From NCBI RefSeq assembly GCF_014633365.1, contig NC_068339.1, positions 12,361,925 through 12,425,924 of the forward strand: a stretch of 64,000 nt of DNA. Reading direction: 5' to 3'. Below, piece by piece: positions 45,201 through 58,085 of this stretch. This stretch comes from Diospyros lotus. Its lineage: Eukaryota > Streptophyta > Magnoliopsida > Ericales > Ebenaceae. A program made the translations under genes and the position numbers. Under the pieces are notes generated by a model that saw only the letters and a list, made by a program, of their open reading frames with translations, did no database searches and had not been told where the DNA came from. Each line of letters opens with the position of its first letter. The stretch's first letter is position 1.

Positions 45201-48200
45201 TTGATTAAAGAAAGTCCAGAATGCCTAGTAACTCTGACCATTACGAATCTCAAGTCATGCCCAACCAGCTGGCAAGACTGCGAAGTTTGAAACTAATGGA
45301 GGAAGAGAAATATAGACGAAGACAATGGGAAGCAAACAACACATAGCTAGAAATATCCTTAAATCTCATTTTACCTGATAAACTTTACACGTTCATCATT
45401 ACAAGAATCAGGCCCAGGCTTTGAGTACCCCTGAGGAATAGAAACCTCATAGATGGAATTAGCAGAAGCATTCCCTCCAACCTCAATCATTGCTTCAATT
45501 TCATCATCAGACCATTCATCTAATGTCACAGACAACACCTGCACATTATGAGTTCATGTTGCTCAGAGAGATTTTACACTCACATGAGGTAGACAAGTGT
45601 GAGGATATGCAAAGAATATTTCAAAATCATCAATTGAAAACCATATTGCTGCAATCTATACTAAAGCTCACCAAAAGAAAGAATAAAATAAAAGACGAAG
45701 CTGAGTTGATATGAAACTGGTCTAGCAAAAATGGTTGGACGCAGCAACAACAAAAAGCTGGGATGCCGTGGCAATCAAAATTGGCAGCCTAGGGTGGATA
45801 AAAATGCTTATTTTGCTCTTGAACTTTTTAAGCACTCAAACATCCCATTATGGGGCAGAGTTGTCCTACATCTAAGCATGAAGGAAAATTTAGACAAATA
45901 ATGTAAGCTTAAAAGTTCAGCTTCTCTTCACTTCATACGTTACAAAATGGCTTTCAAGAAAGCTGAAACCTCAACATGTTAGCATTCTAATGGTGCAGCT
46001 AAACTGTCCAGTTTGATAATCCAATTTGAGATGCAGAAGGTCTTCTTTACTGAATGGTCCTCGATAATCGTCACTTCTTCACCCATATGGGTTTCATATT
46101 TCAAACAGCTGAAATTTCGAAAGCCTGAGGCATGCAGTTCAATGCTGCCAAAAACTTCATTATGTGCCATCCAGTATTCATTTAGGCTAATGCTAAAGTA
46201 TTAAAAGGGTCATTCAAATGTGGCAGTGAATATGCAAACATGGCACGCTTTTCCTGTTTACATAGCATAATAGGTCAGATAGTCTCAAAGTCCTTTGGCT
46301 CCAGTCTGATATTTTCTCAACTAACTTTCTACAGATACAATGCAAACAGTTTCTAAAGGAAGGTCAAAATGCTTCACAGGAAAGAACAATCCAAAAGGAT
46401 GACTTCTTCAAGCCTGTTGCTCTTTTTCCAAAATCAACAGACGCATTTCCAAATCAAAAATATTATTATACAAGTTCTAAGTTAAATAATTGTCTGATAT
46501 GTGTTCCTGTCAAACCTCTCAAATCGACTCAATTAAGTGTTTTCCCAACTAATTGTGTCACGTTTATCTTCTTTATCTTTTTTTTTTACAATGCAACATG
46601 TCTTTTCTTTACAAGTTAAATCAGAAAAGTTACCTTTGAGATATGTACACCAAGGCTTCTGTGCACACCACAGCATTTTAAGCATATAAACACCCCAATA
46701 TTGGCTGACCTGAAAGTAGAACATACAACTGGTTCTTAAACATCCATATATAAATGTATACTGTATACAAGCGAAAACATGCATTATGTGCACAATACTT
46801 CTTGTCAAAATTTTCTGCTCAAAACCAGATAATTGTGTCTCCATGGTTTGTTTTCAAGATATCACAAGATAAGGATATTGCCAACTTCTTGGACACATCT
46901 ATTGTCAGTCACTCTTTTAGGAATTTCATTAAAATTTGAATACAACACTGACTGCTCTTGACAAGCAACGCTTCATCTCCAATTGATATTCAACTTGTGA
47001 AAACTCTCCTATACAATCACAACAATGTCAGTACCATTCAAAATTGATCAGAAGGGTGGCAATGTGCCTCAAACTATAAGGGATTTGGTCAAATGTAATT
47101 CCAGTATTCCATAGCTTCTCACTTATTTGCAACATAGTCAATCATATAGATGCAAGATGATTTATATCTTTTTATCTTGATTGCTACTATACAACAGCAT
47201 ACCAAGCTTATATCCCACTATGTGGGATCGGCTGATATATATAAACTCTTGTTCAACATATAAACCATTTATTCTACCAGGAAAAAGTACATATCTCTTG
47301 CTATCTCTGTTTATCAGTAAAAAAGTTCAATAAAAAATTTCATGACCGTTTGAAAAATCTAAGCACACAGACTAGTTTCTGTAACATTTGGCAACATTTT
47401 TAATTTTTCTAAACCTGATCGTACCTCCGTTTCTAGAACCTTACAATGGAAGCTGATATCAATAATTAAGTGATTAACCCAAACAATATCAGATCATTAA
47501 TCAAAATGACAAGAAGCATTGGAACTGGACGATTTTTGCTTTTGTTTTTTTATATATGAAATAAAAACTAGGTTACTAGTCCTGGAAGTAAAAAAAAGTG
47601 TTCTGGTTAAACTTCTTCCCCTACATAAAACAACAAACAACATATCAAAGACTCAATCCCATTACATATTACAACTTAAAGGCCATACTTCATCAAGCAG
47701 CATTTATCATTATCAACCCCATTCTAACTCTAGTAGTTATGCTTTTAATCTGCCCCGTACTGCAGATGATTGCCCCAGTATAGCATATCACTCAGGTGGG
47801 GCAAAAACATCAGTCTTCTATTTCCATGTTTATGGCCACGCTTTCAACATGCATGACTCTTGGTAATCTGCATAGATATTCATCCATATCCAAATTCTTA
47901 TTATGCTCTTCTTAACAACATCTAACTACAGTTATTATAAACACATGTTACCAGCAGATTAAAGACTATGATCCAATTAATCAAAGTCAAATCATCAGCA
48001 AACAAGATATTCATGCTTAAATATACATTCTCAAACAAGACATTCATGGTTAAATATTCATCCTGCACTCATTGTGTCAGAAACAGAGGCCCAGTGGCAA
48101 GTTGAGTACCAGTCTGAATGCAATTTACTTGCCTTGCCTCCTATTGTTTTTTGTGCATATCTCAACCACTTCCAATATACTCTTGTTTAGAACCTAGGGA

Positions 48201-51200
48201 TATTCCTGACTAGATGTGCACGTTAATATGATACTTGTTCCATGTCCCCAAAACACCAGAATATCCTTGAAGGGACTCAAATACATAGCAAGTTATAAAC
48301 GCCACAAGGACATTTATCTTCTTCATTTGACATCATTGCCCTTAGTTCCCAAATAAGAATTCCCAATAGCATTTCAGGTAGTTTTCTCTGCTTGATCAAT
48401 TACTCACAGTGTGTTATAGCATGACTTGAAGATCCAGAATCACTCTTCATTGACAGTACATAACGGCTCTACAGTCTTGCTAAATAATGTAGTCAACTAG
48501 GAAGCCCATTATCATTTATAAGCCTCCTACAAAATAAGGCCCAATAGCTGTCCCTAAGATTATGTGAAAGGAGAAAAGGAAAGATTTGACTTAACCAAGG
48601 CATAAAAGAAAACAAATCTTAGCCAGAGAAGTTTACTTGTAGCACCACTGAAGATCTGAAATTTAAATTTACAAATATGATAAACTATTATTAAAGGAAT
48701 GCATTTGCCAGATAAGAATATATAGAAGTGTAAGGATGCCAGAACATACGCCCACTTGGGGTCTGGAGCACCACAATCAGCACAGAAACGATTATCACTT
48801 TGACGCAATAACTCTTGCAACCTTCTTTTACCTGCAGGAGTAGCAATCTCCACTCATTACTTATAATAGTAACAAAGAAATGTAAGAGTTGGGAAGGGAG
48901 TATCATTACTTCTAATAGTAACAAAGAAATGTAAGAGTTAGGAAGGGAGTACAGGAACATCAATGAAGGCACTAATTATCTTGGAAATGAAATCCATAAT
49001 CAAATGACATATATAAGTATTTGGAATGAAATTCAAGCATGAACACAAATTTGGATTTGAAACTACCTTCCATAAGATAGAAAGACATAACTTTTGCACC
49101 AAAAGAAGAAGAAGGGGAAGAAAGGACAAAGGAAATAAAGAGTAAAGAAAAAGGGAGGAGCTATTAATCTCTACATAGTCAATTAGTCAAATTCCTATCC
49201 AGAGCCTTCTCCCACCAATGCTTATATGTCAGTCATACAAAAGCACAAAAGAGGCCCTTTCAACTAGCTCAAAGTGGCAACCAAGTGCACAATGTTCATG
49301 ATTCTGCAGGATCTAGGAAGGTCTCAAATCAAAGGCACTCAACAAAACATTAGACACTAAACCACATGCTATCAATCTGCAAAAATAACCCTCTCTGCTG
49401 AGAAAAATCAAAGACCTATATTCAAACTTCAATGCATAATTGGTCCAAACACATGCAACTTTTTAAATATTGGTTAGTGGTGAGGTTTAAACTCAAAACT
49501 TGTTGTCATACTGTAGAAGAAGATAAAACAAGCTGAAAGAACTGTATATTGCTTGTTTGATCTATTCCCGAGTAGTATGGGGTATTTATACACAATACCT
49601 AGGTTATCTCCTATATTTTGGGAACATATTCGAACGTTTAGAAGATAAAATACAACAAGAAGAATTTGAAAAACTGCTGAGATATATTGAATTATCTGCT
49701 GCCTTTATCTCTTTATTTTTGTTCTAATCTCAAAATCACCTTATCACTTTATCCTTTGATCTCCTATTTTTCAGCCATAAGATAAGGAGAGAAATGCAGT
49801 TGGTACTCAAATTATCCTTTGAGTAAATTGTGATATTCTCCACTCCCCCTCAAGCTGATAAGTGGATATTCTCCATTCCTAGCTTGCATGTAATTTCTTC
49901 AAATCTAGTTGTAGGAGGATCTTTTGTAAAGACATTTGCCCATTGATTATTTAAAGAGACATATGGTATGGTGATGAGACCATTGTCTAATTTCTCTTTG
50001 ATGAAATGTCAGTCAATCTCTATATATTTAGTTCGATCATGTTGCCCTAGGCTATGTGCTATATTTATTGCTGACTTCTTGCCACAATATAACCTCATAG
50101 GTTCTGCGCCTTTTAATAGCAAATTATTGAGAATAATTCTCAACCACAATAACTCACAAATTCCATGAGTCATTACTCTTAGTTTTACCTCTATTAGATC
50201 CAAATACCACTGGCTATTTTTTACTCCTCCGTGAAACAATATTTCCTCCAAGAAATATACAATAACTTGTAGTAGATCTTTTATCTATGAAGGATCCAGC
50301 ATAATCAACATCCGTATAAGCTTCCATAATTAATTTTCCTCCTCTTTTAAATAAAATTCCTCTCCTTGGTGTGGCTTTCAAATACTATAAGATTTTATGA
50401 ACAACTTACATATGTTTTTCTCTAGGATCATGCATAAATCTACTAACAACCCCTATTGAGTAGGCAACATCATATCATGTATGAGATAGGTAAATTAACC
50501 TTCCTACCAATCTTTGATATTGACCTTTATCAACAACACTTCCATCTTCTTGTCCTCCCAATTTGTGATTTTGCTCAATTGATGTATTGGAAGCTCGACA
50601 TCCTAGCTTCCTTGTTTCTTTGAGCAAATCAAAAACATATTTCCTTTGGGAAATAAATATGCCTTGTTTAGAGTGGGCAACTTCAATCCTAAGGAAATAT
50701 CTCAACCTTCCCAAGTCTTTAATTTCAAACTCTTTAGTTAGCTGAATCTTCAACTTTTCTTTTTCAATATCATCATCCCCAATTACAATTATATCATCAA
50801 CATATACTAGGAGGATAGTGAGTTTACCTTCCTTTGAGTGTTTGATGAAGAGGGTATGATCTCCTTGACTTTGTCAATATCCCATCCTTAGCATAACTTC
50901 AGTAAATTTATCAAACCATGCTCTAGGGGACTGCTTTAGTCTATAGAGAGCTTTCCTCAGCTTGCAGACTTTGTTTGGCCCAAATTTATTCTCAAAACCC
51001 GATAGTAATTCCATGAAGACTTCTTCTTTTAAATCTCCATGTAGGAAGGTGTTTTTAACATCAAACTGTTGCAAATTCCAGATAAAGAAAGCTGCAAGAG
51101 ATAATAGGATTCTAACAACATTCATTTTAGCCACAGGTGCAAAAGTTGTTTGGTAGTCGATCCCATAGATTTGAGTATAGCCTTTTGCAACTAAGCAAGC

Positions 51201-54200
51201 TTTATACCTTTCCAACAACCCATAAGCTTGGTATTTGAGCATATAAACCCATTTACAACCTACTACCCTTTTTCCTTTTGCTTGATCAACCACCTCCCAA
51301 GTCTTGTTTTTTTCTAGGGCATTCATTTCATCCCTTATAGCAAGAGTCTAGTTCTTATCTTTTAATGCTTCATGAACAATCCTTGGGACAGTTATGGAGT
51401 CAAGATTTGAAAGAAAGGTTGAATGCTACAAAGATAACCGGTGAGAGGAAACAAATTGAGAAATAGGGTGTTGAGGACACTTACGGGTACCCTTCCTCAA
51501 TGCAATAGGCCACTCAAAAATTAGTAGGCTTCTGAAAGTTAGAACAACCAAGTTCCAAAAATTCATTACCTGATGTCGAGTTGGAATTGGTGAGTAGCTC
51601 TTGGTCCAAATTAGGTTGTGGTCTTCTTGAGTATACAAGTGTAGGCTCCTTATGCTTCCTTATATCTTGCTGATTTAGAGGTCTCAACGGTAAGGCTGGC
51701 ATAGGGGAGGACTGATTGCTAGTCATAGAAAGGTCATTGTCATGATCAGCAACTATAGGCAAAGGCATAGTTTGGTCTTGGGTAGTTGCTACAATCAAGG
51801 GTCAGTCTTTACTAGTGGCTATAGGCAAAGGCAAAGGCTGGTCTGCATGCTGGTCTTGGTCAATTGCTACAAGCTGGTCCTGGTCAAATGGCGAAGGCTG
51901 CAAGGGCTGATCATGGTCAGTTGTTGCAAGCAAAGGAAGGAGAAAAGCTTCATCTTTTGAATTGGAATAATGCTCCCCCTAAAGATGAAGGTTGGGAGAA
52001 GGGAAAAATGGTTGATCTTCATGAAAGGAGACTTCAAGAGATATAAAGAACTTCCAAGAAGGGGGTGATAACACTTGTATCCCTGTGAAGTGTTACTGTG
52101 TTAGAATAACCAAGAAATAGGCATTTGAGTGCTCTAGGGGTCGAGTTTAGTACAATTGATTTTGTGGATATGGACAAAAGCAATGCAACCAAAGACCTTG
52201 AGAGGTAAATCAATCAAATATGTAAGTGAGGGTAGGAAATAGAGAGTTTTTTACGGGGACTTTGCTCGTCAAGGATTCAAGATAGGGCAGTTAATAAGTT
52301 GTATAGCCCTCCTCCCCACAAAATAAGATGGAACATGGGTGTCAAAGAGAAAGACTCAAGTCATATTTAGAAGGTGACGGTTTTTTCTCTCAGCAGCCCC
52401 ATTTTGCTGAGTATCAACAAAAGAGGACTCACAAATGACTCCATGGGATTGAAAAAAATGGTGTAGGGTATGATTAAAATATTCCTTCTCGTTGTCTATC
52501 CAAATACGCTTTATATGAACCCCAAATTGAGTATGGATGAGTTGAAAGAAATGTTGAAGGATCCTTGGAACTTTAAATTTGTCTTCCAACAAAAGTAGCC
52601 AAGTGACCCGAGTATAGTTATCAATAAAAGTAATGAACCACTTAGCCCCATTTAGATTAGAGACTTTGGAAGGACCCCATACATCGGAATGAATTAAATC
52701 AAAAAGAGCTGAAGTTTTTATTGATGAAGGTGGAAAAGATACACGATGACGTTTAGCAAGCTCACACACTTCACAATGAAAATCAATACTAGAGACATGC
52801 AGGAATAAAAAAGGAAACATAGCTTTAAGAGAACCAAACTCAGATGACCTAGATGTCTATGGTGAAGCCAAATATCAGACTGTTTAGGTGATTTGTCTTG
52901 TGTTTTAACAAGTTGTTTCTTAGAAGCAACAAGAGCCTGCACATTATCAAGAAGATACAGTCCATTCTGGACTTTAGCAGCTCCAATCTTCATCCCCGAT
53001 ATCCGATTCTAAAATACACAATGGTTGTCAAAAAAGGTAATAATGTAGTCTAGGTCTTTGGTTAGTTTAGAAATAGATATGAGATTAGTAGTGAGTTTTG
53101 GTACACGAAGGACATTAGTTAAATGAAGAGAAGGTGTTAAGGCAATGTCGCCTTCACCAGTAACAATAAGAAAGGATCCATTGGCTACAGTGATTTTGTG
53201 ACGCCATGAACTTGGTGTATAGGAAATAAATGAAGTAGAATCACAGTTCATATGATCAGTAGCACCAGAATCAAGTACCCAATAGTTAGATGGAGATGTT
53301 CTAGAAGCATTAAAAGAAGAATAAATAAGACACTTACCATTCCAGGCAAATGAACAAGAACTAAAGGACTTGGAGAGTGTATCAAGGAGACTTTTTAGTC
53401 GTTCAATCTCTTCTTTGATATCAATACCCAATGAGGAAGTTTGTTTTATTGGACTTAGATCTTGTTTTAGCTGCAATTGGAGTAGTTTTGTTTACTGCCA
53501 TAGTAGATCTAGCAGATGTTGGTGGATTAAGCATCAAGCATGGCAGAGCGTTGTGTATCTTCTCCTCGAACAATAGAGAATACTTCTAAAATATCAGGCA
53601 TAAAATCCTTTCCTAAAATCTTGACTCTTATTTGGTTATACTTTAGGTTAAGACCAACAAGAAAATCAAAGATTCGATTTCTCTCCACAAATGCAATGTG
53701 TGTTTGAGTATCTTCAAACAAGATCATTGTCATATTTTGGTAATGATCAATCTCATACCAAATACTAGTAAGAGTGTTGTAATAATCAGTCGCTGTCATC
53801 CCTCCTTGCTTCATAATAGTAGACTTGGTCCGCAACTTATGGATAACTGTTGCATCTTGCTTCATTTAATAACTTTTGCAGAGAGTCCCAAATGTCATGA
53901 GCATAAGATAGAAATATGCAGTTTCTACTTATTTCTAGTAGCGTGGAGTTCCAAAGCCATGACATAATCATGGCATCTTCTTCGTCCCATGCCCCAAACC
54001 TTGGATCGGTCTTGCCGGTTAGGTGAGACAGTTTTCTATGCCCTTTTAGATAGGTAGAGACTACTTGAGACCATAGTAGATAATTCTTTCCATGAAGTCG
54101 ATAACCTGAATTGATAGGATGGAGATCACTATGATAGGTAGATGTATTTTTCGCAGGCTAAGAATTACTCGAGAAATTAATGGGTTGATCCCCTAATGGA

Positions 54201-57200
54201 AGATCAGAAGGATTTGGAGACATTGCATCAAAAATTGTAGACATGATAGTAGAAATATCTGCTAAATAGATGCAGTGATGAAGACTAAAAAAGTGAGAGG
54301 ATTGAAGGTAGTGGTTGAACAGCAATGAAGGTTGTAACAACACCATATAAACTTAAGGGTGGAGGTGGAAAAATTAGGGTTCCAAGAAAAAAAGCTCTGA
54401 TACCATGTAGAGAAGATGAAACAAGCTAAAAGAACTGTATATTGCTTGCTTGATCTATTCTCAAGTAGTATGGGGTATTTATACACAACACCTAGGTTAC
54501 CTCCTATATTCTAGGAATATATTTGAATGTTTAGAAGATAAAATACAACAACAAGAATCACCTAGGTTATCTCCTATATTCTAGGAACATATTTGAATAT
54601 TTGGAAGATAAAATACAACAAGAAGAATTTAAAAAACTACTGAGATATCTTGAATTATCTGCTGCCTTTATCCCTTTATTTTTGGAGTTTTCTAATCTCC
54701 AAATCACCTTATCACTTTATCTTTTTATCTCCTATTTTTCAGCCATAAGATTAGGAGAGAAATCCAGTTGTTACTCAAATTATTCTTTTGAGTAAATTGT
54801 GATATTTCCAACACATACAATCACCACCTCATCTAAAAACTTAAGATAGTGGATAAAGGGTTAACTTTTATCTTTTGTATTATTTTTTACTCTCAAATGA
54901 AATTCTCATTTCTGTTTGAAACAATATGTAATAGATAGGAAAAAAAAGTATACCTATGAGATAGAGTAATTACTATTGTCCTAGGAAGCTTGTACATTAG
55001 CACCAAATGTGGATACAACAATAAAAACATACTAACACTTCAAATTTCAAAAATTCAAAACACAACATGACAAAGGCATGGAAACAAATAAATACACATT
55101 TTACACACACATGAAAGCATATAATTCTGTCTTTATGATACAATATGGTTAGACTTAACTTAATCTAAATAGTTTTATGTGATATGAGATTCCATTAAAG
55201 TTAAAAGAAAAATTGTATAAGACCCTAATAGGACTAGCTTTGCCATGTGGCACTAAGTATTGGACCATAGAGCACTAAAATGTGCAAAATATGAGTGTTC
55301 CGGAATGAGAATGCTAAGATGTGCAGTTATACGAGAAAACATAAATTGACATAAGGTTATTCTTAAGAAGGTCAAATTGGCTCCTATTGAAGATAATATT
55401 CACAAGACACAATTATGATGGTTTAGTTATGTGAGTAAAAGACCAATAGAAACTCCTATGAGAAAAGTGGATGAAATGGAACAAATATTTAGAAAAAGAG
55501 ATAGAGGAAGACCAAGAAAAACTTGGTAGGAGAAACACAAGTATGATATTAGTTATAAAGCCCTCACAAAAGATAAAATCATAGATAAAAATGACGAGAG
55601 CTATAATTCATGTAGTCGATCCCATGTAGTGGGATAAAGGCTTGGTATGTTATTATTGTTGTAGGTTTTGACATTCAATCTAGAAATGTCTGGCGATCTA
55701 AAATTCATGTAGGCAACCCCGCATAGTGGGATAAAGGCTTGATACACTAATGTTGTTGTAGTAGTTTTTGACATTCAAGGTATTGGAAACAAATAGCAAG
55801 AAAATGTTATAATGTTGTTATTTGTTAAAAAGCTTTATTCCAAAAATTTTAAAAACAAAAAAAAATAAAAAACAGTTTCTAGCCTTTCAGTTCCTAAATT
55901 GAACGAGCTAAAGGATAAGGAGTAGGAATGCAATAGATAAGTCTATGCCATTATGACTTTAACTACTGGCTCTCATGTTATTCTTTTTATATTGCAATGA
56001 GTTTGATGTTATCTAAGTGACATGTACACAAAAAATTGACATTTTCAACTGTGTAGGCAACACTTTAGGGCATGTTAAAAGGTTGCCAGTGCTAATGCAA
56101 ACATAGCAACTTCTTAGGCTTGCTCATGCTTGTTAATATTTGATAGGTCTCGATTCATTGGACTTATCAAAGAAGGTCCAAGAGGCAGTGATAGGGTGGT
56201 AAATTGACTAGCTGGCATAACAGCCAGCCATGTGCATAAGGGATAGAGTGGGGAAATTGTGGGTTGTGTACAACCCAACAAGTGTGCGTAACAGAATGCG
56301 GTTGAGGAGGAGAGAGGGATATATGAAGAGGGTGAAGATATTGGTAGGAGGGAGAATTTTTTGGTATCGAGTTCCTGGGAGAGTTAAGGGCCTCTCGAAT
56401 GCCCAATTTTCTTCTTGTAATCGGATTGAGTTGGTAAATTGAATAGAAGTTTTTGTGTTTTCTTTTCTGGTTTCTACCAATTTGGTATCAAAGCCTCATC
56501 GATCCTAATGGTGAACTTGACAAACCAAGTAGGAAAATTGGAAGGGAGGATGGAAGGCATCAAACGGGAACTTGGTGCCATGAGGGGTGTGGTTCAATCG
56601 GTGGGGAAGAAGGTAGAGAGCTTACTGGAACAGTTCGCTTGGACGAGAACGAGGTGGGAAGAGCAGGATCGGGAGAGGAAGAACGAGGAGAGACGGGAGG
56701 ACCTGGAGAAAGGAAGGAAGGGGAAACAGTCTGGCGAGCACTTACCGATGGGGTCGTCCCTCACTGTGAAGGCCACGCCGGAATTGGGAAATCGGCACAA
56801 GGAAGCTAGCGGTGAGTATGACGTATATGGGAGGTCGGACGAAATGGGCCGACGCCTGGAGATGCCGGTGTTTGAAGAAGACGACCCTGACGGTTGGGTG
56901 TTTCGAGCCGAGCGGTACTTCTCCGTGAATCAGTTGTCGGATGCGGAGAAGTTAGACTCTGCTACTCTCGACTTCGAAGGAGCTGCTCTTGCTTGGTTCT
57001 AGTGGGAGCAGCGAAGGCGACGGGTGAGGAGTTGGGAGTTTCAATGAGTGAGCTGGCTGACGAGGAGAAGATGGACACAGCAGCACTGTATTTGGAGGGT
57101 GCTGCACTTTCACGGGTCCAGTGCGAGCAACGGAGACAAAGAGTGAGAAGCTGGGAAAAGCTGAAGGGGCTGTTGGGTGATCGCTTAGGGTCCATGTAGG

Positions 57201-58049
57201 AAGGCACAGTGGAGAAATTGGACGAGCTGCATATTGAAGGGGGATTGGCGGTTGAGCAAAAAATGGTGTCACGAGGCAGAGTGGTTGCCGACAATGATGG
57301 TGTTGGGGAGTTCTTCGGCGAGGCAGAAGGGCAATCGACGATCGGTCCATTTAAAATGCCACGGACGGTCGATCCGATGACTGCCAAGGAGAGCATCTTG
57401 TCGAGGATTGGGGTGCCATCAACGATCCATGTTGTCTGGGAAGCTGGTTTGACTCTTAGCCAGGTTTTTAAGAAATTTTACATGGGTTGGTTGATAATGG
57501 AGGGCCCCCCATGTATTCTCACTATCATGAGGGGGTGGGTGCCTCGTCCAAGCAAGTCATGATGGTGGAAGGGCAGCATGTTTCTAGAAGTCGAGAGCTC
57601 AATTTGCATTCCGTTGTGGAGCCCAATGGTATAGATCCAAAGATCTTAAATATTGATGGGAATTTGGGCATGAAAGTTATCTACGGAGGATTCTAAGAAA
57701 CTTGAAGGTGTGGATCATGTTTAGGGTGCCAATAGGCTCTTCAGATACACTACCTATAGTTTATGAATGAGACCATCTCTTTGCCAAAGTTAAAAAGAGA
57801 TGTCATTTGATGGCTGTGATTGCTGAGGTTGACCAAATTCTCAGCCTAGAAGGGAAATTGATTGTTCACGACAAGGTGGAGATCATCAACGAGCTGAAGG
57901 AAAGGATGGTTGGCATACAAGCGGTCTCTACCCCCATTGCATGTGTTAGAGGTGCTCGTGCAATGGAAGGGGCTACCCCCATTGGAAGCTACTTGGGAGC
58001 CTTACCCTTTGATCCAGCAACAATTTCCATTTTTCCACCTTGAGGATAA

Positions 58050-58085
<36 letters not shown>

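Larger units (their letters stand above)
49512..54813 (-). mobile_element. Ty1-copia retrotransposon, defective, in Arf-GAP gene intron
   Basis: Bounded by a perfect target-site duplication CATAC (49507-49511, 54814-54818). On the minus strand the 5' LTR is 54813-54406, the primer-binding site TGGTATCAGAGC follows from 54405, and the 3' LTR is 49842-49512 after a polypurine tract (complement of 49843-49856, CTCCCCCTCAAGCT). All copia domains are recognisable in the order gag, protease, integrase, RT, RNase H, but with many stops and frameshifts. Orientation matches the host gene. Confidence 0.94.

Noticed and set aside
51640..51960. CRISPR-like array
   Set aside because: Repeats are irregular, coding and inside a copia element in a plant genome.
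56952..57396. Two minus-strand ORFs of 132 and 144 codons
   Set aside because: Antisense to gypsy gag remnants; Ser/Pro-rich composition is what antisense of this gag gives.
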